A DNA stretch of 64,000 nt from Enterobacter sp. EA-1 (GCA_002886105.1 CP025776.1:3782001-3846000); one strand, 5' to 3'; counted from the first letter of the stretch, positions 28,349 through 40,236 are shown. The notes: a model not told the origin generated them from the letters alone. Made by a program: numbers and translations.

Positions 28349-28964
28349 CTTAAATGAAACTTTTCCAGCCAAATTTTCAATTATTGGGAATCAATTGAAT
28401 ATAATTAAAAAAATGCAACAGTGAGTTTACCTTAAGGTTTTCTTAATAAACAAACCGCAAAACCGCATCAGATATGCACTACAGTCAGGCTACGGGAGGA
28501 AATTCATACAGTTAATGCACTTTTTTTGATCTTTTTTAGAATAAGACAAACACCGCAAATATAAGATAAGAATATTTCAGAAAATTTATAACAATAATAC
28601 AAAACACGATTTCTATTATTCGGGTGAGAATAAAACGCTTTTCGACATCGACATAATGCTGAATACATCACAAAAAAATGTATGCCCGCGCCGCAATCCA
28701 GTCGTCTTTTGATTGCCTTATCATCTGATTCAATAAAACCGGCATCGCTAACCGGAAAGCACCACAACTACAGAGGCACACCGCTGTTCATTTTCGTGCT
28801 TATCACAACAAATTCGTAACCTTACGCTTACCTTTCATCGCCTTTCAATTTTTGCTGGTTTACTATACTCGTCACAATAAGTACGACTAATCGGTGAAGA
28901 TTCAGAAGGTTGTCTCCCGTGCCTTCTGGTTTGCACACACCCAGCGGAATCAAGGCAGGTTAGT
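28349..28964. other. AT-rich intergenic region before the export locus
   Basis: About 600 bases of AT-rich sequence between divergent genes. Open frames here show no recognisable motif. The high AT content, compared with the GC-rich export genes that follow, makes it a likely promoter and silencing region for the accessory locus. Confidence 0.5.
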
Positions 28965-29758
28965 GTGAATAAGGTTAAACACGCGGTTTTCCGTCGGGCC
29001 ATTGGCCTGATGACGCTTTCCCTCTGTTTTTTTCATCTTCCGGCGCAGGCTGCTGATCCGTTATTGGGCCCCGTCACATTCCACGCAACCGGACAACCCG
29101 GCGGACAATCAGGCCCGCGGCATGCTGGTAGCGGTCGATCAAGCGACGATTTCCAGCGATCTGGCGGGACGTATCGTCGAGATGCCGTTCCGGGAAGGCG
29201 ATCCCTTCAAAAAGGCGATTTGCTGGCGCGTTTGATTGCGCCATCTATCAGGCTCAATTAACCGCGTCTCAGGCGGCAACGCGGGAGGCAGAAGCCGAAC
29301 TGAATCAGAACCAGCAACTGGCGCAGATGAAATCGGTCGACGGCATGCCGTGTCCTTATCTGCCGCGCACTGGCGCAGGCGCAGGCAGAAAAACCAGGGT
29401 TTACCAGATTCAGGTTAACCGCTGCCGGATTCTGGCACCGTTCGACGGTCAGGTGGTCAAACGGCGCGCTCAGGCTTATGAGAGCGTGGCGGCTGGCGTG
29501 CCGGTGATCGATATCGTCAATAACCGGCATCTGGAGATTGACCTGCTGGTGCCATCCAGTTGGTTATCCATCCTGGCCGGGGGCTGACCTTTACTTTCAC
29601 ACCGGATGAAACCGGCAAGCCGCTGCCAGCGTCTCCCGGCTGGGGGCGCGTATTGATGAAAGCAGTCAGACTCTGAGCCTGACAGGGGCTATCGACAGCA
29701 GCGACAACACCCTGATGGCGGGTATGAGCGGGACTGCGCATTTCCGGAGAAACCGTGA
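28965..29758 (+). CDS. Periplasmic adaptor (membrane fusion) protein of the export locus
   Basis: From a GTG start the product has a signal peptide (GLMTLSLCFFHLPAQAA), a lipoyl half (VAVDQATISSDLAGRIVEMP, FREGDPFKKGDLLARF), a coiled coil (AATREAEAELNQNQQLAQM), the second lipoyl half (CRILAPFDGQVVKRRAQAYE) and a beta-barrel domain. It is a short RND/HlyD-type adaptor of about 264 residues. Restoring one missing C near 29745 gives the natural end HFPEKP with a stop overlapping the next gene's GTG (GTGA), implying translational coupling. No RND pump is present. Frames change near 29095, 29210, 29235, 29355, 29580 and 29745. Confidence 0.8.
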
Positions 29759-31066
29759 GCAACACGCCTCCCTTTCCGGCGAACGCGTCTTCGCCCAATT
29801 TCTGAGCATTGAACGTCAGGCGCGTTCGGCAGACACAATCGAAGCGCTGGCTTACTGCATCGTCAACGACAGCCAGTCGCTGTTCGGATTTCGCCACGCT
29901 GCGCTGGTGATCAACGGCACGGTGCGCGCCGTCACCGGCGTAACGCAACCCGCCCCTCATGCCCCTTTCGTGGCTTTTATCGAGCGGGCCAACGGCCAAC
30001 TGCAACGCCAGCCGCAACATAACCAATGCGCCGTCGTCGACGCCACCGCATTGGATCAACAAAGTCGTAATGACTGGCTGGCGCTGTCCGCCCCGGAAGC
30101 GCTGTGGGCACCGCTGGAAAGATCGCCGGGGGGCGCGTATTTGGCGGTATCTGGTATGCGCGAGCAGCCCGGCAACAGGCCGAACTACTGTTGGCGGAGC
30201 AGTTGGCGCACGCCTTTAGCCGGCTGGCACTGGAGCCACAGCCGGTCTGGCGACGTCCTCGCTGGCGCTGGAAGCTGGCGGTACCCTGCCTGCTGCTGGT
30301 CGGGTGCCTGTTTATTCCCGTACACCAGTCCGTGCTGGCGCCAGCGAAGTGATCCCGCTTAACGGCCGCATTGTCGCGGCCCCGCTGGACGGCGTGATTC
30401 AGGCCTTTCCGTGCAGCCCAATCAGGCCGTGCACAAAGGCGACCTGCTGGTGCGTTTTGACGATACCACCTTAAAAGCGCAGGCAGATGTCGCCGAACGG
30501 GCGCTAAACGTTGCGGAAGCGGAATACCGCGCCAGCGCGCAGCGTGCCTTTCAGGATACCGATTCCAAAGCGAGGCTCGATTTTCTTGCCGCGCAAGTTG
30601 CGCAAAAGCGCGCCGAACGTGACTATGCCAACGCGCTTCTGAGCCGCAGCGAGATCCATGCCGAGCGGGATGGCATCGCTGTTTTCGCTGATGCTGAGCG
30701 CTGGGTGGGGAAACCAGTTCGTACCGGAGAACGGTTGATGGATCTGGCCGATCCGGCCTCCGTGTCGCTGCGTATTGAACTGGATGTCGGTGACGCTATC
30801 CGCCTGAAGCCGGATGCGCCGATTACCCTGTTTCTCGATAGCGATCCACTCACCCCGCACGGTGCGCTGTTAGATCGCATTGCTTACGAATCAGAACAGA
30901 CGCCCGCCGGCAATCTGGCGTACCGCCACTGGACGCCCGTTTCACCGGAGAGCCGCCGCGCATTGGTCTACGCGGTACGGCTAAAGTATCCGGTGAATAT
31001 GTGCCGCTGGCGGTGTATCTGTTCCGGCGTCCGCTTGCCGTATTACGCCAGTCGGTTGGATTATGA
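29755..31066 (+). CDS. Second HlyD-like adaptor with cytoplasmic GAF-like front domain
   Basis: The first 170 residues lack a signal peptide and have a GAF-like character (FLSIERQARSADTIEALAYC, CVVDATALDQQSRNDWLALS-like). A transmembrane helix follows (LAVPCLLLVGCLFIPVHQSV), then a HlyD periplasmic part with lipoyl halves (NGRIVAAPLDGVIQAFPVQP, VHKGDLLVRFDDTTLKAQAD), a coiled coil and the barrel domain (DPASVSLRIELDVGDAIRL). It ends RRPLAVLRQSVGL and its TGA overlaps the ATG of the next gene (ATGA). The adaptor probably anchors in the inner membrane with an intracellular sensing or docking domain. Frames change near 29785, 30135, 30345, 30405 and 30930. Confidence 0.8.
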
Positions 31067-33178
31067 CAAACGAGGTAATGAACCGCATCCTGCCGCGCTG
31101 CGCCGCGACCTGCAACTGGTGGAGTCAGCGAAAGGGCTGGACGGCGCGCCTCAGTGGTGCTGGCAGATCCGGTCACCGGGCGTTACTTCACGCTGACCCC
31201 TCCGCGATACGCTTGTTACGCCACTGGCCTTTGCGCCAGCCCGGCAAAGTGCTGGATGCGGCGAACCAGGAGCCCGGTTTACCGTTGCAGGAAAAGGAAC
31301 TGGAACAGCTACTGCGCTTTCTGCGCAATCACGATCTGATTGCTGCCAGCGACCCGCTGCAACGCCGGGGGTATGCCCTGAAAGCCGCAGCCCGGCGGGT
31401 CAGTCTGTGGAAAACCCTGCTGCACCAGTATCTCTTTTCCGCATTCCGTTATGGCGTCCGGACCCGTTGCTCAGCCGTTGCTGGCCGGTGCTGCAACGTT
31501 ACGGCCTGCCTCTGCTGCGCGTGGTATTACCGTGCATATTGCTGCTGGGGGGGCTTTCTCGTCAGCCGTGACTGGGTGCGCTATACCCAAACCTTTCCGC
31601 ATATGTTCAGTCTGCAAGGGATGGCGGTCTTCGGCATGGCGCTGGTCTTCGCCAAATTTTTCCACGAGCTGGGGCATGCGTTTATGGCGAAACGCGCAGG
31701 CTGCCGGGTGCAAACCATGGGAGTGGCGTTTATCGTGCTGTTCCCCTGTTTTATACCGACGTCAGCGATGCACTGAAACTGAAGGATCGGCGCGCCCGAT
31801 TGTTGATCAGCGCAGGCGGCATTCTGGCGGAGCTGATCCTCGCCTGCCTTGCGTTGCTGACGTGGGCGCTGCCCGATGGCCCGCTGCGCACGGCGGTGTT
31901 TATGCTCTCCAGCGCCACCGGATCACCACGCTGGTGGTTAACCTCAACCCACTGATGCGTTTTGACGGTTATTTTTACTGAGCGATTTCTGGCGAGTCGA
32001 AAATTTACAGGATCGCGCCTACGCCTTGTGCCGCTGGCGTTTGCGTGAAGCCCTGTTTGCTTACGGTCACCCGCCGCCGCACACCGGGTCGCCCGCCTTA
32101 CAGCGCAAACTGCTGCTGTGGGGGATATGCCTCATGGATATGGCGCTTTTTCCTGTTTTTTGGCATCGCGCTGCTGGTGTATCACTTTTTCATCAAAGTC
32201 ATCGGCATCCTGTTGATGCTGGTGGAAATTGGTTGGTTTATTGCCCTTCCGGTGCTGAAAGAAGCCTCTATCTGGTGGTCTATGCGTAAACTGCTCACCC
32301 TGCCGGGGCTGCTGCGTTCCGGCCTGATCCTGCTAGCGATCCTTGCTGTCCTGCTGTTCCCGTGGCGCGGCAGTATCCGTATTCCGGCGGTGCTGGAAGC
32401 GGAAAATGTGAGCGTACTTTATGCCCCGAGCGCCGCCCGGTGCGCACATTGCATGTCCACGACGGTCAGCAGGTGAAAGCCGGCGATGTGTTGCTGGAGC
32501 TGACCTCGACCGATCTGGATTATCGCCTTGCCATTGAACGCCAGCAGATTAGCGTCCTGCAACAACAGCGCCAGCGAGGCGCTGGGCGGCAGGAAACCGC
32601 CAGCGAAACGCAGGTGCTTGACCGCCAACTGGCGGAATCGCTGGCCCCGTTACCGCGGGCTGGATGCGCAGCGCCAGCGGCTATCGATCACCGCACCGCA
32701 GGCGGGCCCCGTGAGAGACGTGGCGCGGGATATGACCGAAGGACGCTGGCTGCCCACCGATTTACCCCTGTTGCGCGTGGTTGAGCCGGCGCTGGCAAAG
32801 TCCAGGGCTATTTGCCTGAAGACACCCTCACGCGCGCGAAAACCGGCATGACCGGGGAGTTTATTGCTGACGATCCGGCCTACCCGCGCCTTGCAGTTCG
32901 CTTAAGCGATATTGCGCCCACCGGCACCGCCCTGGTTACAGCAAGAGATGCTGGCCTCCGATCGACACGGCCCCATCGCCGTACGTCGCGATCGCGACCA
33001 CAATCCGCAACCGGTGCAGGCGCAGTATCGTGTCCGTTTTAAGGTGCAGGATGGTCAATTCCAGCCGCCGCAACAACCGCTTCGGGGGTAGCGTCGTTCT
33101 GCAAGGGGAAAAAGAGTCGATCCTCGGGCGCCGTCTGGCGACGGGTCGCTGCGCTGGGGATCCGTGAGCGGATTCTGA
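31063..33178 (+). CDS. M50 metalloprotease-HlyD fusion with PqqD-like N-terminal region
   Basis: About 700 residues. The N-terminal part (WVLADPVTGRYFTLTPSAIR and LLRHWPL) resembles PqqD-like peptide-recognition domains. A multispanning membrane domain carries the zinc motif HELGH in AKFFHELGHAFMAKRAGC and the third-ligand motif NPLMRFDGYF of site-2 proteases. After more membrane helices comes a HlyD-like portion (VLYAPSAARVRTLHVHDGQQ, VKAGDVLLELTSTDLDYRLA, ITAPQAGPVRDVARDM). The likely end is GIRESGF near 33178; an alternative frame runs to 33249. Such YydH-like fusions occur in peptide maturation and export. Here it is probably the core of an exporter. Frames change near 31150, 31210, 31440, 31755, 31915, 31980, 32140, 32440, 32645, 32800, 32935 and 33090. 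Confidence 0.82.
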
Positions 33179-33424
33179 TCGCCGGAAACAGACGAAACGG
33201 CGGTCCGGTGATCTCAAAAAAGATTAAGAATATATCCTTGAATCTATAAGACAAATCTCATTTGTCTGGCTATGTTTTAATCGTGGCCGGACATTCCAAC
33301 ACAACACCGTTCTGCCGCGGCATACCCGTACCTCCCCCACCTCTGGGGGCTAAACAGCATGATGACTGTTATCCGATGGGCTTAGCTATACCGTGAAGCC
33401 GCTTTCTGGCAAGGAGAGATCTGT
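33179..33424. other. Intergenic region before the collar-domain gene
   Basis: About 245 bases between the exporter core and the exported collar protein. It may contain a separate promoter, as the spacing is much larger than between the upstream three genes, which overlap. Confidence 0.4.
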
Positions 33425-34447
33425 ATGAAACGCGCTCAATATTTGCTTACAAAAACTACCATTGCCGCTACGTTGGGGATCGTTTTTTCGCTACCGCAGT
33501 CGGCTTTTGCCTGCAACGGGGCGGGGGACGAATTTATTGGCAGTGTGTGTTATATGGCGATCCGCTATTGCCCGGAAGGCTATCTACCCGCCGACGGCAG
33601 AACGCTGAACGTCAATGGTTACCGTGCGCTCTATTCCCTGATTGGCAATATCTACGGCGGCACAGCGCCCACAACCTTTACGCTACCCGACCTGCGCGGC
33701 AAAACGGCGATTGGCACGGGTACGGCAGCAACACCGTCAGGTAACGTTACCTACACGCTCGGCAAAGTCATCGGTCAGGAAACCGCCGTCGGCAGCGGCA
33801 CCAGTTCAGTGGTGCTCAACGCCGCGCAAATCCCGCCGCATACCCACCCGGCAACGCTTTCACTGAGCGGGACCAGCACCGCGGTCTCCCTGCCCCTTAG
33901 CGGTAGCATCACAAACCTGCCTTTTAACGCCGTTGCCAGCCTCGGCGTAACCGGTATTGCCAAAATCGGCTCATCAACCACCAGCGGCCGCACGGTTAAC
34001 CTGACGGATAAAAGCCTGCTCACCTCTCCGTTAGCGGCCCCGCCGCGCTGCTCTACGCACCCGCAGGCGCGACCAACGACAGGCAGTTGGGGGCCAGATG
34101 GCAGCGTGACAGGGACCGCCAGCGGTTCGGTTGCCGGCACAGCCAGCGGCGGCCAGTTATCCGGTTCAGCGGCCGGTACGGTTACTCTGCCGTTAACCGG
34201 AACGGTCAATGTGGGTGCCAATGTCACCACGCCAAATCCTGTTACGGTGCCGGTGTCGGTATCAGTACCGGTGCGCGATCCGTCACTGCCCCTTACGGCG
34301 TGTATCGCCGTCACAGGGCTTTACCCGGTTAATCCAGCTGATTCGCCGCTGCAGATGGGCAGTTTTTTGCCGCCCATCACACGCAGCGACGGAACAGAGA
34401 CAAAAAAAGCACAAAATGCAAATATATCTATTCAATTACATAATTAA
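33425..34447 (+). CDS. Exported phage-tail-collar-domain protein
   Basis: SD AAGGAG precedes ATG. A signal peptide (TTIAATLGIVFSLPQSAFA) is followed by a collar domain: CNGAGDEFIGSVCYMAIRYC, PEGYLPADGRTLNVNGYRAL, GGTAPTTFTLPDLRG. This is the Tail_Collar/microcystin-dependent-protein fold of phage tail tips. The rest is Gly/Ser/Thr-rich repeat sequence (VTGTASGSVAGTASGGQL, TVTLPLTGTVNVGANVTTPN) that should form an extended beta structure. 340 residues, nearly intact; two compensating shifts near 34025-34090 distort a short segment. There are no other phage genes, so it is a domesticated surface component of this locus. Confidence 0.85.
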   Translation: MKRAQYLLTKTTIAATLGIVFSLPQSAFACNGAGDEFIGSVCYMAIRYCPEGYLPADGRTLNVNGYRALYSLIGNIYGGTAPTTFTLPDLRGKTAIGTGTAATPSGNVTYTLGKVIGQETAVGSGTSSVVLNAAQIPPHTHPATLSLSGTSTAVSLPLSGSITNLPFNAVASLGVTGIAKIGSSTTSGRTVNLTDKSLLTSPLAAPPRCSTHPQARPTTGSWGPDGSVTGTASGSVAGTASGGQLSGSAAGTVTLPLTGTVNVGANVTTPNPVTVPVSVSVPVRDPSLPLTACIAVTGLYPVNPADSPLQMGSFLPPITRSDGTETKKAQNANISIQLHN

Positions 34448-34473
34448 GACATAAATTACATTTCAGAAACAAA

Positions 34474-37400
34474 TTGAGAATGATTGCCCGCAACCTGACG
34501 TCGCTGAGTCCATGGCATGCGGAAATGATGATCGGAATGTTATTCGTCTGCTGGGGTACCTCTATGTTATGGCGTGATCTGTTCAGTAACCGTCGCGTTG
34601 CCCGTCAACAACGCACTCACTCTCCCCGGCCCGTTGAGATAACGCAGCCCGTCCCGCTGGGGTACGCGCTTGAGCCCGGGATGCTGTTTGACGGCGCGGT
34701 TGCCGCAACCGTGGATCAAACTGCCGCCGCGCAGGAGACCACACCAACGCCCACCGCAGACACAGCAACGCACGCCGACGATAGCCACGCGCAAAGCAGC
34801 GAGAGTCAGACCCGAGGCCGCCAGTCAGGACACCACAACCGATAGCACGAAAGTCGCGGTCGCCGCCGATAGCGCACAAACCCACAAAGAAGTGGTGTTT
34901 GTGGATACCTCCGTGGCGAATTACCAGACACTGCTCAGCCCACCGGCACGGATGTGGTGTTGCTGGATAGCAGCAAAGATGGCCTGTCGCAGATGGCGGA
35001 ATGGGCGCAAACACACAGCGGCTATGACGCGATTCACATCATCAGTCACGGTGCGGAAGGCCGTCTCTATCTCGGGGATTTAACGCTGGACAGCACCACC
35101 CTCGCCTCGCGCCAGAGTGATTTGAGCGCACTTGGCGCGGCGTTAACAGACAGTGGTGACATTCTGCTGTATGGCTGCTCGGTGGCATCCGGCGAAGGGG
35201 TGAATTTTATCAATTCGCTCGCCAGCGCGACCGGCGCAGACGTGGCGGCCTCCAGCGATCTCACGGGCAGCGTGGCGAAAGGCGGCAACTGGACGCTGGA
35301 GAAAAGCGTTGGCAGCGATGGGATCCCGTGCGGATGCGCTGGCGTTCAACAACTACAACGAACTGCTGACAATCGTCGTGTTTGATAACGCAGATTTAAA
35401 TAGCGGTAGCGGGATCTACAACAAAACGGTCAGCGCGGTCGGGTTCACGTTTTCCGGCCGAGGACGGGTATTCGTTTTCCAATAACTACGGCACCAACTA
35501 CAACGTCTTCCCTGACAGCACCGGAAACCAGACTGGTGATGCCACCAAACTGACGATTGCGGTGGCCTCCGGCTACACCTTCGATCTGACCAGTTTCAGT
35601 TACTACACCTCGCTGAATGATACGATTACGGTCACCTTTACCTATGCCAACAACACCACCGTCATCGGGACACTGACAGCCACTGCGAATGCCAATATCA
35701 CCCTCTCGAATTTCTCGGTGTTCCGTGACGCGTCAAATAATGCCCTGTCCACCTCCGCGAACGACGTCATCAAGGTGGTGATCTCCAGCTCGAACGGGAC
35801 GGGGGCTTCGACTTCGGAACCAATAACTTTGATATTTCCGACGTCAAAGCCATCGTGGCGTCAAATGCGACCTCCACCGTCACCGCCGGTCCGTCTGGTG
35901 AAGCCACCACGTTCTCCACCACCGCGACATCGGTAGCCAGCGCCACCTCGTTGATGGACTTTACGATAGCCGACCCGGGAACATCCGATGGCCTTGCCAC
36001 CAACGTCAGCGCGTTCTACGCGACCGTGAGCGGAACAGCCACCTCGGCGGAACTGGCGCAGATGCGTTTCTTACTCAACGGGCCGGATGCCACCAACGTG
36101 CTCGGCACTTACGACAGCAGCACCGGCAGGATCACCTTCTCCGGACTGAGCCTGTCGATTGCCGATGGCGGTAGCGAAACCTACACCATCAAGGCGTATT
36201 ACAACGACAACACCAGCAGTAACGATATTACCGATCACCACACCGTGGTGTTGTCGGTCAACGCCAGCAATTTTACCTCGGTCTCCGGCGGTTCGACCTT
36301 CGCCAGCAGCCGGTGCCAACGTCACCAACGGCAGCGGCGCGAGCATTGACATCGCCGCCACCAAACTGATTTACAGCCAGTCACCGTCCACGTCGGTGGT
36401 CAGCGGCATCAACTTCACCACCCAGCCAGTGGTGATCGCCGTGGACGATCGCGGCAATATCGATACCGATTTCAACGGGTCAGTCACGCTGAGCGAAAAT
36501 GGCAGCGGTTCACTCACCGGCACCACCACCGTCACCGCCTCGAGCGGTACAGCCACCTTTAGCGGCGTGAAATACACATCAGCCAGCGATGCAGACGCCA
36601 ACTTTGTACTCACCGCCGCAGCCGGTAGCCACCGGTGAGCGCCACCTCGGCCTCCATCAACCCGGATGTGGTCGCAACAAAGCTGGTCTTCAGCACACAG
36701 CCCATCCCCATCGCCATCCAGAATGGGCAAAGCACCAGTTTTACCACCGTCCCGGTTGTCCGGTGCCGTCGATGCGAATGGGATGGTGGACCGTGATTAC
36801 ACCACCAATATCGTGCTTTCGGTCACCGATCCTAACGACGGAACCGTCGATGGCACGGTCAACAGCTTTACGGTCACGTCCGGCGATCAGGATGCCAGCA
36901 GCACCACGGTCACGCTGACACCGTCGGGCGGTATCGCCACCTACAGCGGCCTCGTCATTATGTATACCAACAGCGGCAGCACCAACACGCTGGCGTTACG
37001 GGCAACATCGGGCAGTTTGACGGCGGTTAACAGCTCGTCGATCACCGCCACCACGAATTCCGCGCCGGTCTTCAGCAACCTGAACGGTGGCGCGACCTAC
37101 ACCGAAAACGGCAGTGCGGTGGTCATCGACAGCGATGTGACCGTTGCCGACACCGAACTGGATGCCCTTAACAGCGGGCTGGGTAACTATAACGGCGCGT
37201 CGATCACTGTCGCCCGCAACGGCGGGGCCAGCAGCAATGATCTTTTCGGCAACAGCGGCCTGCTGGGGGCGCTCACGCAAGGACAAAGCTTTACCTACAA
37301 CGGCACAACGGTAGGCAGCGTCACCACCAATTCGGCGGGCACGCTGACGCTGACCTTCAACAGCAACGCCACGTCCGCCATTGTGGATGCAGTACTGCAA

Positions 37401-40236
37401 TCCCTGACCTACGCCAACAGTTCTGACGATCCGCCTACCAGCGTGACGCTGGGCTGGACCTTCAACGATGGTTCCATCAACAGCAGCGGCACGAATCAGG
37501 CGGTATTGAGTATTACGCCAGTGAACGATGCGCCGGTGATCAGCAACACCGCTGTCAGCAAAACCTTCAATGAAGACAGCGCGCAGACCTTTACCGCTGC
37601 CGATTTCGGCTTCAGCGATGTGGACAGCGGCGACACCCTGCAATCGATCACCATCGTCACTGCGCCGGGCGCGGGCGAGCTGTTTATTGACGCCAATGGC
37701 GATGGCGTGCGCGGCGTTGGCGACACACTACTGGGCAACGGTGCGGTGGTCAGCGCGGCCAACATCAGCAAACTGACCTTCCGCCCGGCGGCGGATGCCA
37801 ACGGCGCAGGGTATGCGGCCTTTACCCGACCGTCAGCGACGGTACCGCCTCGTCTGCCAACGTTGGCACCATGACCCTTAACGTCACGGCAGTAAACGAT
37901 GCGCCAGTAATCAGCAACACGGCTGTCAGTAAGACCTTCAACGAGGACAGTGCGCAGACCTTTACCGCTGCCGATTTCGGCTTCAGCGATGTGGACAGCG
38001 GCGACACCCTGCAATCGATCACCATCGTCACTGCGCCGGGTGCGGGCGAGCTGTTTATTGACGCCAATGGCGATGGCGTGCGCGGCGTTGGCGACACGCT
38101 GCTGGGCAACGGCGCGGTGGTCAGCGCGGCCAACATCGGCAAACTGACCTTCCGCCCGGCGGCGAACGCCAACGGCGCAGGGTATGCGGCTCTTTACCCT
38201 CGGACCGTCAAGCGACGGTACTGCCTCGTCTGCCAACGTCGGCACCATGACCCTCAACGTCTCGGCGGTGAATGATGCGCCAACCTTATCTAACGGCGCG
38301 ACCGTCACGCTGACCACCACCAACGAAGATTAACACCTCATCCGCCACCACCGTCTCCTCATTGCTCAGCAATGCGGGCTATGGTGATGTCGACAGCGGT
38401 GCCGTCAGCGGTATTGCCATTACGCTGACCACAGGCAACGGTCACTGGCAATACTCCACCGACAGCGGCGCAAACTGGTTCAATATCGGTACGGTATCCG
38501 GGTCATCCGCCCTGTTACTGACCTCCACCGCACAGGTTCGCTATGTGCCGGACGGGGCCAATGGTGAAACCGCGTCATTTGCTTTCAAGGCGTGGGATCA
38601 AACCAGCGGTTCCGCCACAACAGGGACCAGTGCAGGCCTTGCAGACACCTCAACGTCTGGCGGCAGCAGCGCATTTTCAAACGCCAGCGCACAAGCTTCC
38701 ATGACGGTCAGCAGCGTCAATGATGCGCCCACCGTCGGTAGCGCCATCGGCAGTCAAAGTGCAACAAAAGACGCCGTATTCAGCTTTGCCGTTCCTAATG
38801 GCGCATTTGTTGACGTCGATACCGGTGACACACTCACGCTGACCGCGACGCTGGCCGATGGCTCAGCGCTGCCCGCCCTGGCTGAGTTTCAACCCGTCGA
38901 CGCGCACCTTCTCGGGAACACCAGCCAGAAGCGATGTGGGCAACCTGAGCATCCGGGTCACCGCAACGGACAGCAGCAGCGCATCGGTCAGCACGACCTT
39001 TGGCTTAACCGTCAATAACAGCAACCTGCCGCCGGTCGTTGCCACCCCTGTTGCCGATCAGGCGGTTGCACAAGGCGGCAGTTTCAGTTTCCACCGTGCC
39101 AGCAGGTACCTTTACCGATCCGGACGTTGGCGAAATTTTGACGCTGAGCGCGACGCTGGCAGATGGTTCTGCGCTGCCTCGGCTGGCTGAGCTTTAACCC
39201 GACGACCCGCACCTTCTCTGGCACCCCGGCAAATGGCGATGTCGGGAATCTGGCGATTCGGGTGACCGCCACCGACAGCGCCAATGCGTCCGTTAGCACC
39301 ACCTTCGGGTTGAACGTCACCAACGTTAACGACGCGCCGGTGCTGTCGGGCACACTGAACGCGCAAACCGCGACACAAAACAGCAGCTTCAATTTTACTG
39401 TTCCGGCAAGCCTCTTCACCGACCCGGATGTTGGCGACACGTTGACGCTACGCGCCACCGGCGGATGGTTCCGCGCTGCCGGTGCTGGTTGAGCTTTAAC
39501 CCGGCGACCCGCACCTTCTCAGGGATACCGGGCACGGGTGATGCCGGAAGCTTATCTATTCGGATCACCGCCACCGACGGCAGTAACGTTTCGGTTAGCA
39601 CCGCCTTTACGCTGACGATTGCCGCCAGCAACGACAACGGCGGCGACCCGGAATTCCGCATGAATGCGGGCAATTCTCAGCCACCAGCGCCCTCTGCTCC
39701 GCCGGTGATCCTCGGTGGTTGCGAATGCGCCGGTAACCTTAGGCGCGTTGTTCTCCCCGCCGTCTCTCGGCGCGCTGAATACCGCACGAACAGCAGACGT
39801 CGCAACGGTCACGTCGACGATTTTTCAGTCATCTCAGCGGACAGCACCAGACAACAACACACCGATCAGCCAGTGGCGGGCACGTTTGCCCAGTGGTACC
39901 ACCTCCAGCAGCGCCAGCCTGTTTGAAAGTTCGCTCGGTTCGTTCCCCAGTTTCAACAATGGCGGAGCGCTGGGTGGGGCATCTTCACTGGCGGGCATGT
40001 TTTCGGGAAACAGCCTGCCTTCGCTGTCACCCATGGCGGTGTTCTCCGGCGGGAGCTGGCGCAACATCAATGCCAGTGATGGCGCGACCACACCCATCGC
40101 CGCGCAGATGCACTTCGCGCCCGATCTGGAGTGGCAATTACACCGTATTGGGGATGACGCGCAGCAGCGGCTGGTCGTCATTGAGCAGGCGTTGAGGGAG
40201 GTCGGGCAAATCACCGACGACAGACAACGCACATAA
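34474..40236 (+). CDS. Giant DUF4347/cadherin-like surface protein
   Basis: About 1,920 residues. The N-terminus has a hydrophobic segment (MMIGMLFVCWGTSMLWRDLF) and ALEPGMLFDGA, a variant of the LEPRxLFDGA motif typical of DUF4347 proteins. DUF4347 follows (VVFVDTSVANYQTLLS, AIHIISHGAEGRLYLGDLTL, LLYGCSVASGEGVNFINSLA). Then come several hundred residues of Ig-like repeats, two near-identical cadherin-like repeats (NEDSAQTFTAADFGFSDVDS) and three He_PIG repeats (DGSALPAWLSFNPSTRTFSG). The C-terminus ends with a Ser-rich region and a helix; no RTX nonapeptides are seen. It is probably a secreted or surface adhesin exported by the neighbouring proteins. Many frame breaks occur. Confidence 0.85.
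37524..38270 (+). repeat. Two near-identical tandem cadherin-like repeats
   Basis: Units start at 37524 and 37895, about 372-376 bases each (about 125 codons). They differ by only scattered, mostly silent changes over most of their length, for example ACACTACTG against ACGCTGCTG. A third, diverged start (AATGATGCGCCAACC) follows at 38271. The identity points to recent duplication or gene conversion. Confidence 0.85.
38740..39630 (+). repeat. Three tandem He_PIG (Ig-like) protein repeats
   Basis: Each unit of about 95-100 codons carries F.FTVP..F.D.D.GD.LTL, then ATLADGSALP.WLSFNP, TRTFSGTP, and G.L.IRVTATD...ASVSTTF. Units are more diverged from each other than the cadherin-like pair, so they are older. 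Confidence 0.8.

Noticed and set aside
28504-28767. Minus-strand frame of 87 codons in the AT-rich region upstream of the export locus
   Set aside because: Cys-rich chance translation in AT-rich DNA, no start signal and no similarity to known families.
33425-34447. Prophage remnant
   Set aside because: Only a collar domain is present. It has a signal peptide and no tail, capsid, integrase or lysis genes accompany it.
37524-38270. CRISPR array
   Set aside because: The repeats are long coding units of about 125 codons, not short repeats with unique spacers.
34474-40236. RTX-type adhesin with a classical type I secretion signal
   Set aside because: No GGxGxDxUx nonapeptides and no ABC exporter gene found, so a standard RTX/LapA assignment is not supported.
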